Part shown: piece after piece, positions 1 through 7,368 of the stretch
How the letters are laid out: each line of letters begins with the position of its first letter
Numbering within the stretch: the first letter of the stretch is position 1
From: JAKFYM01 sp964416595
Lineage (GTDB): Bacteria > Bdellovibrionota > UBA1018 > CAIPTA01
DNA: 64,000 nt
NCBI GenBank assembly: GCA_964416595.1
Contig: CAYQES010000004.1
Span: forward strand, 1-64,000
Direction of reading: 5' to 3'
Notes under the pieces: model-generated
Databases searched by the model: none
Told to the model about the DNA's origin: nothing
Seen by the model: the letters and a program-made list of their open reading frames with translations, nothing else
Position numbers and translations under genes: made by a program

Positions 1-86
1 CAATCAAAGTCAATGCAAAATAAAAATTATTTTCTCTGAGTGCTCGCGAACTGGTACAACTTTTTATCCACCACCCGCAGCAAGAA

Positions 87-1928
87 TCAAATCGTATACC
101 GATATTCTTCCACGATGCCCAAGAGACTTTCCAGCATCCGCCGCGTTTTCTTCCTCAGTTTCACGCGGCAAACTGCGCCGGATTGTTGGGCCACGAAGGC
201 ATCCACCAAGCGCACGAATTCGTTGCGGCTAAGTTGTTTCCGTTTCCCGAGCAAATACTCCGCCACATAAATGATCGCATCGCCCGTGGCATAGCCTGTG
301 CGGTTCTCCTGGGATGCTCGCATGGCGGTTTCCAAAACGGCCCGGCGTAGAGAACTCCCACGGTGGGCCTGGCGCAATAACTCTAAATATAGTTCCTGGA
401 ACTTACGCACCGGAGCTTGGTAAAACGATTCCCGCCGCATTTCCTTTTTCGTCAAGTAAGGGGTTTGCAGCAAAGACAAAAAATCAAAAGTAGAGAGAGA
501 TTTATCATCGAGCAACAAACGCCGTGGCAACTCCCGCAGCAGCGTACGCGTGCAGAAGATAGCAGGGTCGTTCACGCCGTCGGAGGTGCGACGGATGCCG
601 CGGCCCGTGTCTTTTCGTTCAAAAAATCGATATACATGCTCGAACTCTTCCACCAAAGCTAAATTCCGCCTCAACAGACGTTTCCGCTGCGCTCCACTCA
701 AACCCACCCGCTTCAACAACAAATCCAGCTGCAAGCGGCGGTACACGCGGTCAAATTTTTCTAGATACGCACTGCCCGCGAAGGCGCCCAATTCTTTTTT
801 CTGACCCGTGCGCACGAAGTCTACGAGCTGCACGAAAGTTTGCACCAAGTAGCGGGCTTTGCGTTTTTGTTCCTTGATGTTGGTGGAGAAGCGCTCCACG
901 TCGTCGTAGCGGTAGCGATGGTGGCATAAACCAAATTGGCGAATAGAGCCGTAGTCGATGATGCCACCGTCCATGAGCATATTGTCCCCGTCCCAATCGA
1001 GCCAGCAGAACACATACTCATCTTCCAAACGCGCCACGAACTCGCCATAGCGAGTGGCCACGTGCTCGAGGAAATGATCATACTTTTCTTGTTCCCGGGG
1101 AACCGCGGACCACTGGCGGTTGTGCAATTGCCGAGCGATATAAAAATCCAAGGCGGATTTTAAAGTAAGCTGATTGCCTTGCTTCAAGTGCAAAAATAAA
1201 TGGGACGGGCGTAAAAGATTCCGCGCCGCCCGTACGTTGATGCCGTAGCCTTCGGGGCCTTCCAAAACCACAAGGGTGCGTTCCGTGTGTACTCCACGGG
1301 CATGGAAGGATTCACTCAAAATAGCGGCAGTGAGACCTTCGTCCACATCCGCGAGCCCTGAGCCGTAAGAAATCAATTTTTCACCTGTGCGCACCGGCCG
1401 GCCCTCATGAACCGCCCCAGGGCTCAATCGGGTTACACCCGTGCCACAGCTCGACAGATCCCAAGCTGCACCATCGGCCGCGAGGAATTGACCATTCCAA
1501 ATGCTACGACCATCGCCAGAAGTGGTACCTGCTTTACTGTTGTGCTGGAGCTGCAGGTAGCGTGTAGCCATATAGCGATTTTGTTTAAGATCTTTTTTGG
1601 AAAATTTGGCGCCCGTGAGTTGATCGTATTCGTTAATAATCCGCAGGGCGAAAGTTTCCACGAGAGTGTGCTCGAGATCTTTGTTCAACGAGTGGGGGTG
1701 ATCCTTGGGGATCAGGCCAATTTCTTTGGCGAGGGCGAAGTTGAAATAAACCACTTTCGATCGACGGAGCACGCGGGCTTCGTAGTCGATAAAACCATTG
1801 GGAACCGCGTACTTCCAGGGGTGTTGGCCGTTGATTTGTTGAAAGGCGCCATAAGGGCCATCGGTGCGCGGTTGGGGGCCCGAGGGATGAAGGGCGGCTA
1901 GATTGCGTGCGAACACAGACGGCTTCAT
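87..1928 (-). CDS. Divergent SelO/YdiU-like (UPF0061) atypical kinase-fold protein
   Basis: This 613-residue protein follows the SelO (protein adenylyltransferase) layout. It has GDGR at 138-141, a WDL...G.G.T stretch at 156-165 where SelO has its LKG motif, SES-F-HARG at 205-211 matching SEAMHALG, and DN at 315-316 followed by IDYG at 324-327, matching the metal-binding DN...IDYG of SelO. In SelO these residues hold flipped ATP and Mg for AMP transfer to protein hydroxyls. Here the Lys of LKG aligns with Cys161, so the usual Lys-Glu ion pair looks broken, although Glu206 and the DN/D metal ligands remain. Similarity outside the motifs is weak, so it may be inactive or altered. It follows the Nudix gene by 41 bp and probably shares its transcript with htrA. 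I see no clear ribosome site before the ATG. The SelO family call is fairly likely; activity is unknown. Confidence 0.6.
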   Translation of the reverse strand: MKPSVFARNLAALHPSGPQPRTDGPYGAFQQINGQHPWKYAVPNGFIDYEARVLRRSKVVYFNFALAKEIGLIPKDHPHSLNKDLEHTLVETFALRIINEYDQLTGAKFSKKDLKQNRYMATRYLQLQHNSKAGTTSGDGRSIWNGQFLAADGAAWDLSSCGTGVTRLSPGAVHEGRPVRTGEKLISYGSGLADVDEGLTAAILSESFHARGVHTERTLVVLEGPEGYGINVRAARNLLRPSHLFLHLKQGNQLTLKSALDFYIARQLHNRQWSAVPREQEKYDHFLEHVATRYGEFVARLEDEYVFCWLDWDGDNMLMDGGIIDYGSIRQFGLCHHRYRYDDVERFSTNIKEQKRKARYLVQTFVQLVDFVRTGQKKELGAFAGSAYLEKFDRVYRRLQLDLLLKRVGLSGAQRKRLLRRNLALVEEFEHVYRFFERKDTGRGIRRTSDGVNDPAIFCTRTLLRELPRRLLLDDKSLSTFDFLSLLQTPYLTKKEMRRESFYQAPVRKFQELYLELLRQAHRGSSLRRAVLETAMRASQENRTGYATGDAIIYVAEYLLGKRKQLSRNEFVRLVDAFVAQQSGAVCRVKLRKKTRRMLESLLGIVEEYRYTI

Positions 1929-1969
1929 ACGAACTAGATCGGTGGGTTAAGGGGGAAAGTTGAGGGATT

Positions 1970-2449
1970 TTAGAGAATTATTTCTTCCCCAACCATCCGA
2001 TCTTTCCCATCAAAACGATAGATCCGGTGAAAGGGCTTTCCCGCCAGTAACAACGGAATCCACAAACGATCATTATCCCACATTTTCTCGAATGGCAGCG
2101 CGCTTAAAGGCACCCATGAAGCCCGGCATTCGTCGTTTTCTGCCACCAATAAACCAGTCCACGCTTCCGCCGTGAAAACAGTGCACGTATTATCCCAAGA
2201 AGAAGAATCCGCCGGAAAATAAAATTCCAACCGTCCAACCTCCTGTAAACCAGAAGGCCGCAGACCCGTTTCCTCGAAAGTCTCCCGCACCGCCGCGTCC
2301 ACCGCCGCTTCACCGATACCAATTTTCCCCCCAGGCACATTCCATTTCCCTGCGCCTTGGCCCCGCTTCTTTTCGATCATCAACAATGAATCTCGAGCGC
2401 GATCGAACACAAAACAAAGAGTGGTGTGCTTAAGAGCGCCACCCATCAC
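1970..2449 (-). CDS. Nudix hydrolase, MTH1/MutT-like
   Basis: A 159-residue Nudix protein with a perfect Nudix box at about residues 41-63 (G-x5-E-x7-REtfEETGL). The whole layout follows MTH1-type 8-oxo-dGTP diphosphatases: KKRGQGAGKWN before the box, then a W-PLSALPFEKMW segment, then a PLLL-KPFHRIYRF tail. The likely role is removing oxidised nucleotides, hydrolysing them to the monophosphate and pyrophosphate in the cytoplasm; exact substrate is an inference. The GTG start overlaps the TGA stop of htrA by 4 bp, and an ATG one codon later also overlaps that stop, so translation is probably coupled. With the SelO-like gene downstream (SelO is redox-linked) and an HtrA protease upstream, the cluster looks like a stress-response set. 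Confidence 0.85.
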   Translation of the reverse strand: MMGGALKHTTLCFVFDRARDSLLMIEKKRGQGAGKWNVPGGKIGIGEAAVDAAVRETFEETGLRPSGLQEVGRLEFYFPADSSSWDNTCTVFTAEAWTGLLVAENDECRASWVPLSALPFEKMWDNDRLWIPLLLAGKPFHRIYRFDGKDRMVGEEIIL

Positions 2450-3474
2450 AACAATCCAGGAGGAACTTCTGCGCCCACGGGTTCTTGGCCCAAAGGAATT
2501 TTATAGGTCTGCACGCGCTTCGTGGTGCGGCCATCCCGTTCCACCACGAGGCTCACCGTATCCCCCGGCTTTTTCTCTTCCAGGGCCCGTTCCATATCCA
2601 TGCGCGCTGTGATTTTAGTGCCGTCCATTTCCACGATGCGATCGCCATTTTTCAAACCCGCTTTTTGGGCGGAAGAGCGCAGCACGATGCCATCAATAAA
2701 AACTCCACCGGGAGTAGTTACCACCAAAGTGCCGAGCCAGCCGCGAGGCACGCGGCCGAATTTTTTCAAATCACTTAACATTTTTTTCGCTTGGTTGATG
2801 GGAATCGCAAAACCTAAGCCCTGGCCGGCGGCATTGATCGCTGTATTGATGCCGATCACTTCGCCCTGGGCATTAAAGAGTGGGCCGCCGGAATTTCCGG
2901 GATTGATGCTGGCGTCGGTCTGCAAAAAATTATCAAAGGGGCCTTGGCCAATCACTCGGTTCTTGGCGCTGATGATACCCGCTGTAACAGTGTGAGAAAG
3001 ACCAAAAGGATTGCCGATGGCCATCACGGATTCGCCCACTTTCACGTTGTCGGAATTGCCCAATGTGAGCGGCTGCAAATAGGCGCCGGTTTTCACCTGC
3101 AGCAAAGCCACGTCGGTTTTTTTGTCGGAACCGATCACTTTGGCTTTTAGGCGGGTGTGTTTGGCGTCGTCGAAAAAAACTTCCACTTCTGCGGCTCTTT
3201 CCACCACGTGATGGTTGGTGAGGATGAAACCTTGCTCATCGATCACAAAGCCGGAACCTAAAGAGGGTTGGGTGCGAACCCGTTCCCGGGGCACGCCGTA
3301 GAATTGGAAAAAGAATTGCTCCACTAAAGGATCCGCAAAACGCTCTCGGATCAGAGCCACGGCCTGGATGTTCACCACGCCTTTGTCCACTTTTTCCACG
3401 AGTTCTGGAATATTGATGGTGCCGGGTGGGGGTGTTCCGGCCAGAGCGAAAGAGGTGAGTAAAAAGAATAACAT
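2446..3474 (-). CDS. HtrA/DegP-like periplasmic serine protease with one PDZ domain
   Basis: A 342-residue trypsin-like protease of the HtrA family. The catalytic triad is visible as His89 (TNHHVV), Asp121 (KKTDVALL) and Ser195 (GNSGGP). A single PDZ domain follows at about 245-335; DegP has two PDZ domains, so this is nearer to DegS or the shorter HtrA forms. A short hydrophobic N-terminus (residues 2-12) lacking the usual positive residues suggests export or an anchor. The ATG has a good GGAGG eight bases upstream. The family degrades or refolds damaged envelope proteins. It is the first gene of an apparent htrA-nudix-SelO-like transcript and is divergent from the thiolase operon. Confidence 0.88.
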   Translation of the reverse strand: MLFFLLTSFALAGTPPPGTINIPELVEKVDKGVVNIQAVALIRERFADPLVEQFFFQFYGVPRERVRTQPSLGSGFVIDEQGFILTNHHVVERAAEVEVFFDDAKHTRLKAKVIGSDKKTDVALLQVKTGAYLQPLTLGNSDNVKVGESVMAIGNPFGLSHTVTAGIISAKNRVIGQGPFDNFLQTDASINPGNSGGPLFNAQGEVIGINTAINAAGQGLGFAIPINQAKKMLSDLKKFGRVPRGWLGTLVVTTPGGVFIDGIVLRSSAQKAGLKNGDRIVEMDGTKITARMDMERALEEKKPGDTVSLVVERDGRTTKRVQTYKIPLGQEPVGAEVPPGLL

Positions 3475-3598
3475 TTTTGTGCCTCCAGGCTATGCGCTGC
3501 GGTTTGACAATCCTTCCGGATTTAGCGACAACCAACCATATCCTTAGACCACCTTTTTGCGCAATTGCCGCAAAGGGTCAAATTAGCCAGGAGATCCC

Positions 3599-4783
3599 AT
3601 GAGCGCCAAAGAAGTTGTTATCGTTTCCGCCGCCCGCACTCCCATTGGAAGTTTTTTAGGAGCCTTAGCCAATATCCCCGCTCCGCGTTTAGGCGCCACC
3701 GCCATCAAAGCGGCCCTAGAGCGTGGAAAAGTGGATCCGAAATGGGTGGACCAAGTGATCATGGGCAACGTGCTCACGGCCGGCGAAGGCCAAGCTCCCG
3801 CTCGGCAAGCGATGATTTTTGCGGGCATCCCCCATTCCACAGGCGCAACCACTATAAATAAAGTTTGTGGATCTGGCATGCAGGCCGTGAACCTCGCGCG
3901 CAACGCGATCCTCACGGGCGAGAGTGAGTGCGTGGTGGCTGGTGGTATGGAAAATATGAGCCTCACGCCTTACTTGATGCAAGAGGCCCGCACGGGCCTG
4001 CGCATGGGTGAGAAAAAATTGATCGATTCCATGGTGCACGATGGTTTGTGGGATGTTTATAACAATTTCCATATGGGCAATGCCGCCGAGCTCTGCGTGA
4101 AGGAATATAAATTCACGAGAGAAGAACAAGATCGTTTTGCCAAACAAAGCTTTGAGCGGGCCCAAGCGGCCATCAAATCCGGCGCTTTCAAAAATGAAAT
4201 TGTTCCCGTGGAAATTCCCCAGAGAAAAGGCGACCCTGTGCTTTTCGACACCGATGAAGGCCCCGGCAAAGCGGATTTCGCCAAAATGGCCGGACTAAAA
4301 CCCGTGTTCGATAAAGCGGGTTCCATCACCGCCGCCAACGCTTCCACCATCAATGATGGCGCCGCGGCCTTGATCGTAACGAGCCGGGAATTTGCGGATA
4401 AACACGGTTTAAAGCCTTTAGCCAAAATCCTTTCTTGCGGCATCCATGCTCAGGCGCCTGAATGGTTCACCACGGCTCCCGTGGAAGCCATGAAAAAAGC
4501 GCTTAACAAAGCTAACTTGAAATCCTCCGATATCGATCTTTGGGAAGTAAACGAAGCTTTTGCGGTGGTAGCGCTCGCGGCTGCCAAAGGCCTCGAGATC
4601 GACGAGAAAAAACTCAATATCAACGGCGGAGGAATTTCCCTCGGCCACCCGATCGGCGCCAGCGGTGCCCGGATTCTCACCACGCTCGTGCACGCCATGC
4701 ACGCCAAGGGTGCCCGCCGGGGCTTGGCTTCCCTGTGCATCGGTGGCGGTGAAGGCATCGCCATGATTGTGGAGAAGGCTTAA
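3599..4783 (+). CDS. atoB: Acetyl-CoA C-acetyltransferase (thiolase II)
   Basis: A 394-residue type II thiolase that interconverts two acetyl-CoA with acetoacetyl-CoA and CoA. The acylated Cys90 lies in NKVCGSGMQA, the catalytic His350 in SLGHPIGASG, and the second Cys380 in CIGGGEG; length is normal for the family. AGGAGA sits five bases before the ATG. The stop codon directly abuts the start of scoA, so the three genes form one operon for acetoacetate activation and cleavage (acetoacetate to acetoacetyl-CoA to two acetyl-CoA) or the reverse. No acetoacetyl-CoA reductase or PHB synthase is adjacent, so a catabolic role is more likely. The symbol atoB is by family; phaA or thlA would be equally defensible. 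Confidence 0.9.
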   Translation: MSAKEVVIVSAARTPIGSFLGALANIPAPRLGATAIKAALERGKVDPKWVDQVIMGNVLTAGEGQAPARQAMIFAGIPHSTGATTINKVCGSGMQAVNLARNAILTGESECVVAGGMENMSLTPYLMQEARTGLRMGEKKLIDSMVHDGLWDVYNNFHMGNAAELCVKEYKFTREEQDRFAKQSFERAQAAIKSGAFKNEIVPVEIPQRKGDPVLFDTDEGPGKADFAKMAGLKPVFDKAGSITAANASTINDGAAALIVTSREFADKHGLKPLAKILSCGIHAQAPEWFTTAPVEAMKKALNKANLKSSDIDLWEVNEAFAVVALAAAKGLEIDEKKLNINGGGISLGHPIGASGARILTTLVHAMHAKGARRGLASLCIGGGEGIAMIVEKA

Positions 4784-5479
4784 ATGGCCGCGAAAATTTT
4801 TGCTAGCGCCGCGGAAGCCGTGGCCGATGTAAAAGATGGATCCACCATCCTTCTTGGAGGATTTGGTCTCTGCGGGATTCCGGAAAATCTCATCAAGGCC
4901 CTAGTGAATAGCGGCGTGAAAGGCTTAACTTGCGTTTCCAACAATGCGGGTGTGGATAATTACGGGATTGGTCTCCTCTTCGCTAAAAAACAGGTGAAGA
5001 AAATGGTGAGTTCTTACGTGGGCGAGAACGCCACGTTCGAAAAATTATTGCTCTCCGGAGAATTGGAAGTGGAACTCGTGCCCCAGGGCACCCTCGCAGA
5101 GAGAGTGCGAGCCGGTGGCGCGGGCATCCCAGCTTTTTTCACGCCCACGGGCGCTGGAACGCTTGTGGCTAAAGGAAAAGAAACACGCGCTTTTGATGGC
5201 AGAGAATACGTGCTCGAACAAGCGATCAAGGGCGACTTTGCCTTCGTGAAGGCGTGGAAGGCTGATACTCTCGGCAATTTAGTTTACAGAAAAACTGCCA
5301 GGAATTTTAATCCAGTGATGGCCACCGCCGGAAAAATCTGCATCGCCGAAGTGGAAGAGATTGTGGAACCAGGCGAGCTCGATCCCGATTCCATCCATAC
5401 TCCCGCGGTGTATGTAAAACGTCTCGTGAAAGGCAGTTTTGAAAAACGCATTGAACAGCGCACCGTGAGGAAAGGGTAA
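4784..5479 (+). CDS. scoA: 3-oxoacid CoA-transferase subunit A
   Basis: A 231-residue alpha subunit of succinyl-CoA:3-oxoacid CoA-transferase. It has the family N-terminus (DGSTILLGGFGLCGIPENLI), the SNNAGVDNYGIGLL segment and the GTLAERVRAGGAGIPAFFTPTG stretch typical of this subunit. With subunit B it moves CoA from succinyl-CoA onto acetoacetate, feeding the thiolase upstream. Translation starts immediately after the thiolase stop with no spacer, and scoB follows after three bases, so translation is likely coupled. The order thiolase-scoA-scoB is a common ketone-body utilisation arrangement. Confidence 0.93.
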   Translation: MAAKIFASAAEAVADVKDGSTILLGGFGLCGIPENLIKALVNSGVKGLTCVSNNAGVDNYGIGLLFAKKQVKKMVSSYVGENATFEKLLLSGELEVELVPQGTLAERVRAGGAGIPAFFTPTGAGTLVAKGKETRAFDGREYVLEQAIKGDFAFVKAWKADTLGNLVYRKTARNFNPVMATAGKICIAEVEEIVEPGELDPDSIHTPAVYVKRLVKGSFEKRIEQRTVRKG

Positions 5480-5482
5480 TTT

Positions 5483-6142
5483 ATGGCACTTTCCAGAGAA
5501 CAAATCGCCGCCCGCATTGCCAAAGAATTGCAAGACGGCATGTTCGTGAACCTCGGCATCGGCATTCCCACTCTCGTGGCTAACTACATTCCTAAAGGAA
5601 TGCAGGTGGTGCTCCAGAGTGAGAATGGCCTTCTTGGCATTGGCCCTTTTCCCACAGAGGATAAAGTAGATCCTGATCTCATCAATGCGGGTAAACAAAC
5701 AATTACCGAAATACCTGGTTCCAGTTATTTTTCCTCGGCAGATTCATTCGCCATGATCCGTGGAGGGCATATTGATCTCTGCGTGCTCGGTGCCATGCAG
5801 GTGGACGTGAAAGGTAACTTGGCCAACTGGATGATCCCCGGTAAAATGGTGAAGGGAATGGGCGGTGCCATGGATTTGGTGGCCGGTTCCCGCAAAATCG
5901 TGATTGCCATGCAACATGTTTCCAAAGAGGGCGAATCCAAGATCCTCGAGGAATGCACCTTGCCGCTCACAGGCATTCATTGCGTGAGCACGGTGGTTAC
6001 GGAATTGGCTGTGCTGGAACTCCAGCAGGGCAAGGCGTTTCGTTTAAAAGAGCGGGCGCCAGGCGTGAGCGTGGACGAAATCAAAAAAGCCACGGCTGCT
6101 CCTTTGTTGGTGGAGGGGAACGTTCCTGAAATGACGTTCTAA
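5483..6142 (+). CDS. scoB: 3-oxoacid CoA-transferase subunit B
   Basis: A 219-residue beta subunit of the same CoA-transferase. It carries the catalytic glutamate Glu47 in the motif SENGLLGIGPFP, which forms the glutamyl-CoA thioester intermediate, plus the VNLGIGIPTLVANYIP N-terminus and a GGAMDLV segment typical of the subunit. It starts three bases after the scoA stop and is followed 34 bp later by the cNMP-binding protein on the same strand. The enzyme is cytoplasmic and heteromeric with ScoA. Confidence 0.93.
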   Translation: MALSREQIAARIAKELQDGMFVNLGIGIPTLVANYIPKGMQVVLQSENGLLGIGPFPTEDKVDPDLINAGKQTITEIPGSSYFSSADSFAMIRGGHIDLCVLGAMQVDVKGNLANWMIPGKMVKGMGGAMDLVAGSRKIVIAMQHVSKEGESKILEECTLPLTGIHCVSTVVTELAVLELQQGKAFRLKERAPGVSVDEIKKATAAPLLVEGNVPEMTF

Positions 6143-6176
6143 CCACCGGGAGTGGTTCGGGCGGGAAGCGGGAAAC

Positions 6177-7208
6177 GTGGTCTCTGTTCAGCATTTAAAA
6201 AAAGGCGACATCCTCATGAAAGAGGGTGAAACCAGTAACTCCATGTATTGGGTGCAGTCGGGCACGCTCCGGCTTTTCAAGAAAAAGGGGTCCGGCTTCA
6301 TCGAGCTCGGCGTGGTGCACTCTGGGGAAGTGGTGGGGGATATGAGTTTCCTCGATAACCAACCCCGTTCCGCTTCCGTGGAAGCCCTCCAACCTTGCGA
6401 TATCGTGGAAATCCCAAGAGGAAAGTTCGACGAATTCATCGCCGCCCAACCCGCCTGGATGAAATCTTTGGTGCAAACTTTGGTGAAGCGCTTACGCAGC
6501 ACCAATAATCGCCTGCGGGAGTTGGAAAATTCTTCCATGGTGTACACCAAAGACGAAGAAGGCCGTACCACCAAGGTGCATGAATTTTTGTCTACGGCGG
6601 AAACTTTGAAGTTAAGTTCCGCTATTTTGCTCGCAGCCAGCAGGAACGGCGAAAAGAATGCGGATGGCTCTCCCAAGATAAAAGCCGGTTGGGTGCAGTT
6701 TTATGGCTCCCAGATTTTCGGCGTGCAGCTTTCCAAGATCCAAACCTTTATCGATGTGCTCAACGATGCCAAAATCTTGCGCATCGAAAAAGGCAAAGAT
6801 CAGGTGGATCTACATTTATTGCAGTTAGATCGCTTGGAAAAATTTATGTATTTCTCCCATGAGGAGAATGGCAAAACCGAAGATAAACAATTACCCCTCA
6901 CCGATAAGGGCGTAGCAATCCTCGAGTTCGTGGCCGAATTTAGCGAGATCAGTAAAGCCAAGGGCGAAACTTTTTCCGTGGATATGGAACAAGTGTTTCA
7001 AAAGGCTGCCGCTGCCAAGAATGAAAAAATTCCCTTCGAGTGGGAAGCGTTTAAAGAATTGGTGAAGGGCGGTTTTGCCCAGGAAGTGCGGGCCGAAGGC
7101 ACGGCGAAAACGGCTGTGTTTCAGTTACCCCGCTTCCAAGCCCTGGCGCCTTTGATTTCGCTCCGGCAGCGTTTCCGGGAGCTGAATGTGCAGAAGCGGG
7201 ATGTGTAG
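6177..7208 (+). CDS. Cyclic-nucleotide-binding domain protein with unknown C-terminal half
   Basis: A 343-residue cytoplasmic protein starting at GTG. Residues 1-110 form a CAP-like cNMP-binding beta-roll: KKGDILMKEGE at 8-18, GEVVGDMSFLDNQPRSASVEA in the phosphate-binding-cassette position (the PRSA motif), then a helix. The remaining 230 residues hold a mixed alpha-helical region with several short LT/LS-initiated helices that could be winged-helix-like, but I recognise no defined DNA-binding domain. It lies 34 bp after scoB, so it may be co-transcribed and regulate or sense metabolism. Another cNMP-binding domain protein occurs at 51646-52914. Function beyond ligand binding is not assigned. 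Confidence 0.75.
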   Translation: MVSVQHLKKGDILMKEGETSNSMYWVQSGTLRLFKKKGSGFIELGVVHSGEVVGDMSFLDNQPRSASVEALQPCDIVEIPRGKFDEFIAAQPAWMKSLVQTLVKRLRSTNNRLRELENSSMVYTKDEEGRTTKVHEFLSTAETLKLSSAILLAASRNGEKNADGSPKIKAGWVQFYGSQIFGVQLSKIQTFIDVLNDAKILRIEKGKDQVDLHLLQLDRLEKFMYFSHEENGKTEDKQLPLTDKGVAILEFVAEFSEISKAKGETFSVDMEQVFQKAAAAKNEKIPFEWEAFKELVKGGFAQEVRAEGTAKTAVFQLPRFQALAPLISLRQRFRELNVQKRDV

Positions 7209-7258
7209 AGCTAGCTGCCCCCTTTAATTGTTGATGGTGGGGCGGTTCAGAAACTTTA

Positions 7259-7274
7259 CCTTGGGCGCCCAAGG
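7259..7274. repeat. 16-bp perfect palindrome with GGGCGCCC core
   Basis: CCTTGGGCGCCCAAGG is a perfect, loop-free inverted repeat in the 160-bp spacer between the cNMP-binding gene and the giant M48-kinase gene. No T-tract follows directly, so it is not a textbook terminator. It shares the GGGCGCCC centre with the longer palindrome at 19224-19251. It could be a protein-binding site or a weak hairpin. Confidence 0.6.
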
Positions 7275-7307
7275 TGAGCGATTTTCTCTGATAAAAATTT
7301 AGCTTCG

Positions 7308-7338
7308 TTTACACGCTGACGCATCCTTCATCTATAAA
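7308..7338 (+). promoter_or_regulatory. Candidate sigma70 promoter for the M48-kinase gene
   Basis: A -35-like TTTACA (7308-7313) and a -10-like TATAAA (7333-7338) are separated by 19 bp, longer than ideal. They lie about 30 bp before the GTG start at 7369. This is a motif match only. Confidence 0.35.
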
Positions 7339-7368
7339 GCACTCATATATAAGAACCGATGAGAGATT

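Noticed and set aside
1..86. Possible gene end or regulatory site at the left edge
   Set aside because: Nothing supportable in 86 bases; an ORF starting at 40 is the antisense of the SelO-like 3' end.
1407..1901. 164-residue plus-strand ORF
   Set aside because: It is the antisense of the SelO-like gene with no recognisable protein features.
3504..3532. TTGACA with a -10-like GACAAC as promoter for the thiolase operon
   Set aside because: The -35 is perfect but the -10 matches only 3 of 6, so I do not call it.
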